Assembly (NCBI RefSeq): GCF_036227105.1
Contig: NZ_CP109434.1
Coordinates: forward strand, 3,848,001 to 3,912,000
Direction: 5' to 3'
Length of the DNA stretch: 64,000 nt
From: Amycolatopsis sp. NBC_01488
Lineage (GTDB): Bacteria > Actinomycetota > Actinomycetes > Mycobacteriales > Pseudonocardiaceae
Each line of letters starts with the position of its first letter. The first letter of the stretch is position 1. The notes beneath the pieces were generated by a model. It did no database searches. It had not been told where the DNA came from and was given only the letters and a program-made list of their open reading frames with translations. This document shows positions 59,409 to 64,000 of this stretch, piece after piece. Made by a program: the position numbers and the translations under genes.

Positions 59409-59745
59409 GCGGCCCGTCGAGGATTTCGCGCAGCTCGAGCGTGCCGACCTCGGCCCACGGGTGCCGGGACGCCACGTCGATCGCCGTCGACCGGTCGTCG
59501 CACTCGAGGATGTTGTAGCCGCCGACCTGCTCCTTGGTCTCGGCGAACGGGCCGTCGGTCAGCAGCACTTCGCCGTCGCGCACCCGGATCGTCTTCGCCT
59601 CGGCCGGCGGGCGGAGACCCGTGCCGGCCTGCCGGACACCGCGTCGTTCGGCGTCGGCGGCCCATGCGTGGCAGCGCCGCGCCATCTCCGGGCCGGCGGC
59701 CGCGCTCGCGGACTCGTCACCGCACAGCAGGAGCAGATATCGCAC
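59395..59745 (-). CDS. YciI family (DGPF domain) protein
   Basis: A 116-residue protein beginning MRYLLLLCGDE, with VLLTDGPFAETKEQVGGYNI (the DGPF motif) and a C-terminal strand. The family has a ferredoxin-like fold; members often sit beside ECF sigma factors, which is not the case here. Function unknown. Confidence 0.88.
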   Translation of the reverse strand: MRYLLLLCGDESASAAAGPEMARRCHAWAADAERRGVRQAGTGLRPPAEAKTIRVRDGEVLLTDGPFAETKEQVGGYNILECDDRSTAIDVASRHPWAEVGTLELREILDGPPTAS

Positions 59746-59767
59746 GGCGTCAGCATGCCACGCGGGC

Positions 59768-60754
59768 TCAGCCGTGGCAGCCCTCCTCGTTGAGCGGGCC
59801 CATCGACGGCAGGACGAGCCCGCACAGGTAGCCGTCGATGAACCGGCCGCTCCCGGAGATGTTGGTCCCGAGCCGGACCAGGGGCGCGAAACCCCTGATG
59901 CCGGCGGCGAGCGAGTCCTGGTTGCGCTGCAGCATCGACGTCAGCTGGTCGAGCTGGGTGAGCAGCGGGTCGACTTGCTTGTCGTTGTCGTCGATCAGCC
60001 CGGAGAGCTGGGTGGCGAGCTGCCGCGAGCCGTCGAGCAGGGAGCTGATCGCCTGCTCGCGGTCGCTCACCTCGGAAAGCAGCTGGTTCCCGTCGGCCAA
60101 GAGTCGTTGTACGGCGGCGTCGCGATCGACGAGCGTCTGGGACACAACCCGCGTGTTGCCCAGCAGGGTGGCGAGCTGCTGGTCGCGCGAGGCGAGCGTG
60201 TCCGAAAGCCGCGACAGCCCGGTGAGCGCGGCGCGGACGCTCTGCGGCGTGTTCGCCAGCGTCGCCGACAGCGTGTCGAAGCTCTTCGCCAGCTGGACGG
60301 TGTCGATATTGTCCACAGTGGACGACAGCTTCCCGAACGCCGCGAGGACGTCGTAGGGAACGCTGGTGCGCGACCGCGGGATCGGCTTCGCGGGATCGAG
60401 CGTCCCTTCGCCCTGCGGGTCGAGCGCGAGGTACTTCTGCCCGAGCACGGTCTTCAGCCGGATCGACGCGCCCGTCGCGTCGCCCAGCCACGCGCCCTTC
60501 ACCCGGAACGAGATGAGCACGTGGTCGCCGCGCAGCTCGACGTCCGAAACCCGGCCGACCTCGACGCCGGCGACGCGGACGTCGTTGCCCTGGAACACGC
60601 CGGCCGCTTCGCTGAACTCGGCGGCGTACGTCGTGCCGTCACCGATCACGGGCAGGGAGCGCGCGTTGAGCGCCGTGAGCACGCCCAGTGCCAGCGCGGC
60701 CAGCCCGGCGAGCGCCGTCCGGACCGGGGTGTCGGCGGCCCGGCGTATTGACAT
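59768..60754 (-). CDS. single MCE family (MlaD-like) lipid-transport protein
   Basis: A 328-residue protein with an N-terminal membrane anchor (RTALAGLAALALGVLTALNA) and one MCE domain (TYAAEFSEAAGVFQGNDVRV, VGRVSDVELRGDHVLI, KTVLGQKYLALDPQG). A long helical region from about residue 140 (TLSATLANTPQSVRAALTGL) precedes a Cys-containing C-terminus. MCE proteins usually come in six-gene operons with two YrbE permeases; none is here, so this is an orphan copy. Confidence 0.85.
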   Translation of the reverse strand: MSIRRAADTPVRTALAGLAALALGVLTALNARSLPVIGDGTTYAAEFSEAAGVFQGNDVRVAGVEVGRVSDVELRGDHVLISFRVKGAWLGDATGASIRLKTVLGQKYLALDPQGEGTLDPAKPIPRSRTSVPYDVLAAFGKLSSTVDNIDTVQLAKSFDTLSATLANTPQSVRAALTGLSRLSDTLASRDQQLATLLGNTRVVSQTLVDRDAAVQRLLADGNQLLSEVSDREQAISSLLDGSRQLATQLSGLIDDNDKQVDPLLTQLDQLTSMLQRNQDSLAAGIRGFAPLVRLGTNISGSGRFIDGYLCGLVLPSMGPLNEEGCHG

Positions 60755-60823
60755 GGCGTCAAGAGTGACGCACGCCACGCCGAGCCGCCAGCCGAGTCCC
60801 CCGATGAGACGAAGATCGTCGCT

Positions 60824-62014
60824 TCAGGCGGACGTCAGCTCGGGGTACTCGCGATATTCGACCGCGTTGGCCGCCCGATCGGTCATCCAGGTGAACACCT
60901 TGCCGAACAACCGCGTGCTCAGCATCCGGTAGGCGCGGTTGCGGCTGCGGATCTTCGCGGCGGTGCGCGGCGCGAGGAAGTTGCCCGAGCCCTTGCCGTT
61001 CTTCTGCCCGACGGTGGCCGGCTTGCGGAGGCGCTCCTCGTACTTCGCGAACGCCGTCCCGTGGTCGCCGCCGGCCGCCGCCAGTTCGCCGGCCAGCACC
61101 TGGGCACCCATCATGGCGAGCCCGGTGCCGGAGCCGCCCGGCCCGGCGCACCAGGCGGCGTCGCCGAGCAGCACGACCCGGCCCTTCGACCAGCGGTCGA
61201 GGTGGATCTGGCTGATCGAGTCGACGTACAGGTCGTCCGCCCCGGGCAGCGCCTGGAGCAGCCGTGGCGTCTCCCAGCCGGTGTCGGCGAAGAGCTGCGC
61301 GACCAGGGCGCGCTGCTCGTCCGGAGTCCGGCGGCGGAACTCGACGCCGTCGGCGGCGAAGACCAGGCTGACGTGCAGCCGGCCCGGCAGCCGGTGGCTC
61401 CCCACGGTCAGGCCGCGGCCGGGCTCGTTGTACATGACGCTGGCGTGGTCGAGGCCGAGGTGGTTGGGCGCGGTGAACCCGGCGATCCCGAAGCCGAGGT
61501 CGCGCCGGAAGTCCTGCTCGGGCCCGAACGCGGCGGTCCGCACCCCGGAGTGCACGCCGTCGGCCCCGACGACGAGGTCGAACGTCCGCGGCGCGCCGTG
61601 GCGGAAGGTGACGTCGACGCCGCCGGCGGTCTCGGTGAGGCTGGTGACGCGGTCGCCGAAGACGTATTCGGTGTAGTCCTTGGTGTGCTCGTACAGGATC
61701 CGCGCGAGGTCACCACGCAGGATCTCGACCTCCCCGCTCCAGGCGGCGCCGGGCACGGTCAGCTGCGGCCGCGCGTCGAGGCCGAGCACGGTCTGGTCGC
61801 CCATCGCGGTCTCGAGCCGCCGGACGTCGTCGAGGATGCCCATGGCCTTCAGCAGCTTCACCTGCTCGCCCCGGAAGTCGACGGCCTGCCCGCCGGGCCG
61901 CAGCGCGGGCGCGGCCTCGACGACGGTCACGCGGTAGCCGTGGCGGCGCAGCCAGTAGGCCGCGGACGGGCCGGCGATGCTGGCCCCGGACACGAGCACG
62001 GTCTTGGCAGTCAT
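60824..62014 (-). CDS. FAD-dependent monooxygenase (p-hydroxybenzoate hydroxylase-like)
   Basis: A 396-residue flavoprotein monooxygenase. FAD motifs are VLVSGASIAGPSAAYWLRRH, VVGADGVHSGVRTAA and VVLLGDAAWCAGPGGSGTG. The variant of the GD motif and the short C-terminus suit tetracycline-hydroxylase-like or aromatic ring hydroxylases. Substrate unknown. Two 9-bp inverted repeats lie directly upstream. Transcribed alone. Confidence 0.9.
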   Translation of the reverse strand: MTAKTVLVSGASIAGPSAAYWLRRHGYRVTVVEAAPALRPGGQAVDFRGEQVKLLKAMGILDDVRRLETAMGDQTVLGLDARPQLTVPGAAWSGEVEILRGDLARILYEHTKDYTEYVFGDRVTSLTETAGGVDVTFRHGAPRTFDLVVGADGVHSGVRTAAFGPEQDFRRDLGFGIAGFTAPNHLGLDHASVMYNEPGRGLTVGSHRLPGRLHVSLVFAADGVEFRRRTPDEQRALVAQLFADTGWETPRLLQALPGADDLYVDSISQIHLDRWSKGRVVLLGDAAWCAGPGGSGTGLAMMGAQVLAGELAAAGGDHGTAFAKYEERLRKPATVGQKNGKGSGNFLAPRTAAKIRSRNRAYRMLSTRLFGKVFTWMTDRAANAVEYREYPELTSA

Positions 62015-62024
62015 CGGAGGTTCC

Positions 62025-62080
62025 TCTCGGGTCGGTTGTCGATGACCCGAGACTGCGCGGACGCGCTGACGGTCCGCGCA
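62025..62080. promoter_or_regulatory. two adjacent inverted repeats upstream of the FAD monooxygenase
   Basis: TCTCGGGTC (62025-62033) pairs with GACCCGAGA (62044-62052), and TGCGCGGAC (62054-62062) pairs with GTCCGCGCA (62072-62080). Both have perfect 9-bp arms with spacers of 10 and 9 bases. They fit operator half-sites or leader hairpins close to the monooxygenase start at 62014. Confidence 0.5.
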
Positions 62081-62516
62081 CGATCCGCTGACCGTTCGGC
62101 CGGAACACCGTGCTCACGGATTGCTCCGGTGGGAATTCCTCGATTCAGCGTCACCCGTTGGAGATTCGCTGTCCCGACTTTGCGACACCCATGATGACAC
62201 CCGATCGGGATGAGTCATAAGGTGCACGCACACTTACGGCGCGTGCCAATGCAGATGCGTCGGCACGTGCATGTAACAGCGGTGTGTGCTGGTTCGAACC
62301 CCATAGGGACGTGTCAATGCGAAAGTCGGGTAGTTGTCCGAAAGGCGGGTTCGATGCCGGGTGGGCTGGCATAGTTGCCGTGCACCCAAGGGGTGACTAC
62401 CTCCTCAGCGGCTTCGGATGTCGCTCCGGGATGGAATACTTGCGGGGATTGCGACGGTCTGTGGATGTCGGTGCCGTATTCGACGGTCTCGGATCCACAA
62501 GCCGGGGAGCGAGCTG
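62081..62516. other. intergenic region without a convincing gene
   Basis: About 436 bp between the divergent monooxygenase and NB-ARC genes, A+T-richer than its surroundings. I see no tRNA and no well-supported gene; a 77-codon plus-strand frame ends at the NB-ARC start codon but has no convincing ribosome site. It presumably holds the promoter of the NB-ARC gene. Confidence 0.5.
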
Positions 62517-64000
62517 ATGAGCGCTGACGGGAGACAGGACGCCGCGCTGGCCACCGGCAGTTCTGGCGCCACGTGGTTCCCGGCCGACGATGTCGATTCC
62601 GCGGCGCTCGGTCCGGACGTACCCCGGCAATTGCCACCGCCGCCCCCGGTGTTCGTCAACCGGTTGCGGGAACTCGAGCACCTGACCGAACGGCTGCGAG
62701 ATCCGGCCAGCCGGACGAGGGCGCCGATCGTGGTCTTCAGCGGCCTCGCCGGCGTCGGCAAGAGCGCGATTGCGCTGACCTGGGCCCATCGCCATCGCGA
62801 TCTCTTCCCGGACGGTCAGCTGTACGCCGACCTGACCGCGTACCGCCGGCCCGGCGGCGTGGAAATGACCGAGGTGCTCGGAGCCTTCCTCCGCGCACTT
62901 GGTGTGCGTGAGGAATTCATCCCCCTTTCGTATCCGGAGCGCTCCGCACTGTTCCGCAGCCGCACACGCGGCCGGAAAGTGTTGGTGATGCTGGACAACT
63001 CGGACGCGGCGGCCCAGGTGCGACCGGTGATCCCGGGTTCCCCGGACAGCGCGCTCCTCGTGACGAGCAGGCGCCGGCTGGGTGGTCTAGTCATGGACGG
63101 GGCGGACTTCGTGGAACTGCCGCCCTTGTCGATCGCGGACGGCACTTCACTCGTGCGGACGATCCTCCCCGGCGTACCCGACGCGGACGACGAAAAAGCG
63201 ATCGGCGCGCTCACGGAATTGTGCGGCGGTCTGCCGATCGCGTTGTGCATAGCCGGCGCCCGCCTGGCCGAACGACGAAGCTGGACGGTGGCCCGCCTGG
63301 TGCGGTACCTGTCCGACGACCGGCTCGGTCGCCTTACGGTGGAAGGGGACGGCGCTGTGGGTCGGGTTTTCGATGCCGCGTACGAAGATCTTCCCGAGCC
63401 GGCGCGCCGGCTCTACCGCAGGCTCGGTCTGTTGCCGGGCGCCGAGTTCGAGCTGGGTGCGGCGGCCGCCGTCGCCTCGCTGACGCTTCCGGAAGCCGAC
63501 GACCTGACGGGAACACTGGCCACTTCGTCGCTGCTGGAGGAACTCGAGCCGGAGCGCTTCCGGTTCCATGAACTCGTCCGGTTGCACGCCAGGAAAATGG
63601 CGGAGAAGGACGACAGCGCGGCCGAACGTGACAAGGCGACCCGGGCTTTCGCCGACTGGTATCTGCTGGGCGCGGCGGCGGCGGATCACGCGGTATTGGG
63701 CGAAGGTCGCTGGCGGATCGCGCGCCTGCCCGTGGAACGGTGGTCCCGGCCGTTCGATTCCGCGTCGGCCCTGCGCTGGCTGGAACGAGAGCGGACGAAC
63801 CTGCTCGTCGTGGTGCGCACCGCGTGGCAGGCCGAATGGTACGAAACCGTTTGGCAGTTGTGCGAAGCGTTGTGGGCGCTCTACCACAGCCACAAGAATC
63901 ACGTGGACTGGCTGGCCGCGCACCAACTCGGCCGCGCTGCCGCGCAGAGGTGCGGGGATCGTCAGGCCGAAGTGCGGATGTGCAACCAAAGTGCGCGGGC
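62517..64000 (+). CDS. NB-ARC (STAND) ATPase, AfsR-like without the SARP domain; truncated by the window end
   Basis: The gene starts at ATG 62517 behind GGGGAG and stays open to the window edge (494 codons). After about 45 residues a STAND ATPase begins: FVNRLRELEHLTERLRD, P-loop GLAGVGKSAIAL (residues 76 on), Walker B VLVMLDNSDAAA, sensor LLVTSRRRL and the GLPIAL motif in LCGGLPIALCIAGARL. A winged-helix region (AYEDLPEPARRLYRRLGLLP) follows and helical, possibly TPR, sequence continues. No N-terminal effector domain is visible; one may follow beyond the window. Confidence 0.85.
   Translation, partial: MSADGRQDAALATGSSGATWFPADDVDSAALGPDVPRQLPPPPPVFVNRLRELEHLTERLRDPASRTRAPIVVFSGLAGVGKSAIALTWAHRHRDLFPDGQLYADLTAYRRPGGVEMTEVLGAFLRALGVREEFIPLSYPERSALFRSRTRGRKVLVMLDNSDAAAQVRPVIPGSPDSALLVTSRRRLGGLVMDGADFVELPPLSIADGTSLVRTILPGVPDADDEKAIGALTELCGGLPIALCIAGARLAERRSWTVARLVRYLSDDRLGRLTVEGDGAVGRVFDAAYEDLPEPARRLYRRLGLLPGAEFELGAAAAVASLTLPEADDLTGTLATSSLLEELEPERFRFHELVRLHARKMAEKDDSAAERDKATRAFADWYLLGAAAADHAVLGEGRWRIARLPVERWSRPFDSASALRWLERERTNLLVVVRTAWQAEWYETVWQLCEALWALYHSHKNHVDWLAAHQLGRAAAQRCGDRQAEVRMCNQSAR

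Noticed and set aside
62286..62310. Possible tRNA T-arm (GGTTCGAAC)
   Set aside because: The flanking five-base stem does not pair (GCTGG against CCCAT), and no anticodon or acceptor stem could be drawn around it.
62284..62517. 77-codon plus-strand frame ending in TGATG at the NB-ARC start
   Set aside because: No ribosome site at its start, weak third-position G+C bias and no recognisable protein; the stop/start contact alone is not enough.
1..64000. Integrated phage, transposon or insertion sequence
   Set aside because: I saw no transposase, integrase, phage structural gene or terminal repeats anywhere in the window.

Overview
The window is 64 kb of very G+C-rich, tightly packed DNA with strong G/C preference at third codon positions, frequent GTG starts and many 4-base stop/start overlaps. 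The content (paired FadE acyl-CoA dehydrogenases, a FadA/FadB pair sized like the mycobacterial one, a wax-ester-synthase/DGAT-like enzyme, an MCE protein, Methyltransf_19 paralogues, EAD2 and NB-ARC proteins, PQQ synthesis) points to a free-living actinomycete. The recurrent hairpin terminators and 21-bp tandem repeats suggest Amycolatopsis or another member of the Pseudonocardiaceae. The genus is inference; no rRNA or other marker gene is present.

Layout. 0-10 kb: fatty-acid metabolism. A fadE24/fadE23-like pair and a fadA-fadB operon flank an LtrA membrane protein, a cyclase-like/EAD2 protein and a tandem-TetR regulator divergent from fadAB. 10-22 kb: an antibiotic-monooxygenase-type protein with a decayed flavin reductase in front of it, a secreted GH92 mannosidase, a DUF3761 lipoprotein, an MFS exporter, three tandem methyltransferases, an FAD oxidase/ThDP enzyme operon and an aldo/keto reductase. 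22-32 kb: a catabolic island (DUF3830, aminotransferase, semialdehyde dehydrogenase, tartrate-dehydrogenase-like enzyme, two maleate-isomerase-family proteins, D-2-hydroxyacid dehydrogenase, amidase) with its own FCD-type GntR. Three copies of the palindrome ATTGTYGACAAT sit in its promoters. 32-40 kb: MFS/ArsR pair, a frameshifted aldo/keto reductase, the PQQ operon pqqA-C-D-E-B and a WS/DGAT-like enzyme. 40-49.4 kb: a second catabolic operon (ThDP enzyme, HyuA/HyuB, SDR, GntR, CoA transferase) behind a 25-bp palindrome, with an FAD oxidase upstream. 49-62 kb: mostly housekeeping-type single genes (aminotransferase, VOC, GNAT, IclR, DUF1080, paired PH-domain membrane proteins, PAC2, methyltransferases, YciI, an orphan MCE protein, an FAD monooxygenase). 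62.5 kb to the end: an NB-ARC ATPase that runs off the window.

How the genes work together. The fadE pair and fadAB cover the steps of beta-oxidation. The two GntR islands look like self-contained, substrate-induced pathways whose substrates I cannot name. The 22-32 kb island is the best candidate for an undescribed system: its genes fit deamidation, transamination, oxidation to a dicarboxylate and entry into the TCA cycle. At a different scale, two 10-base words (GCAATCGGAC and CCACTGTGGA) recur across unrelated genes far more often than composition predicts.
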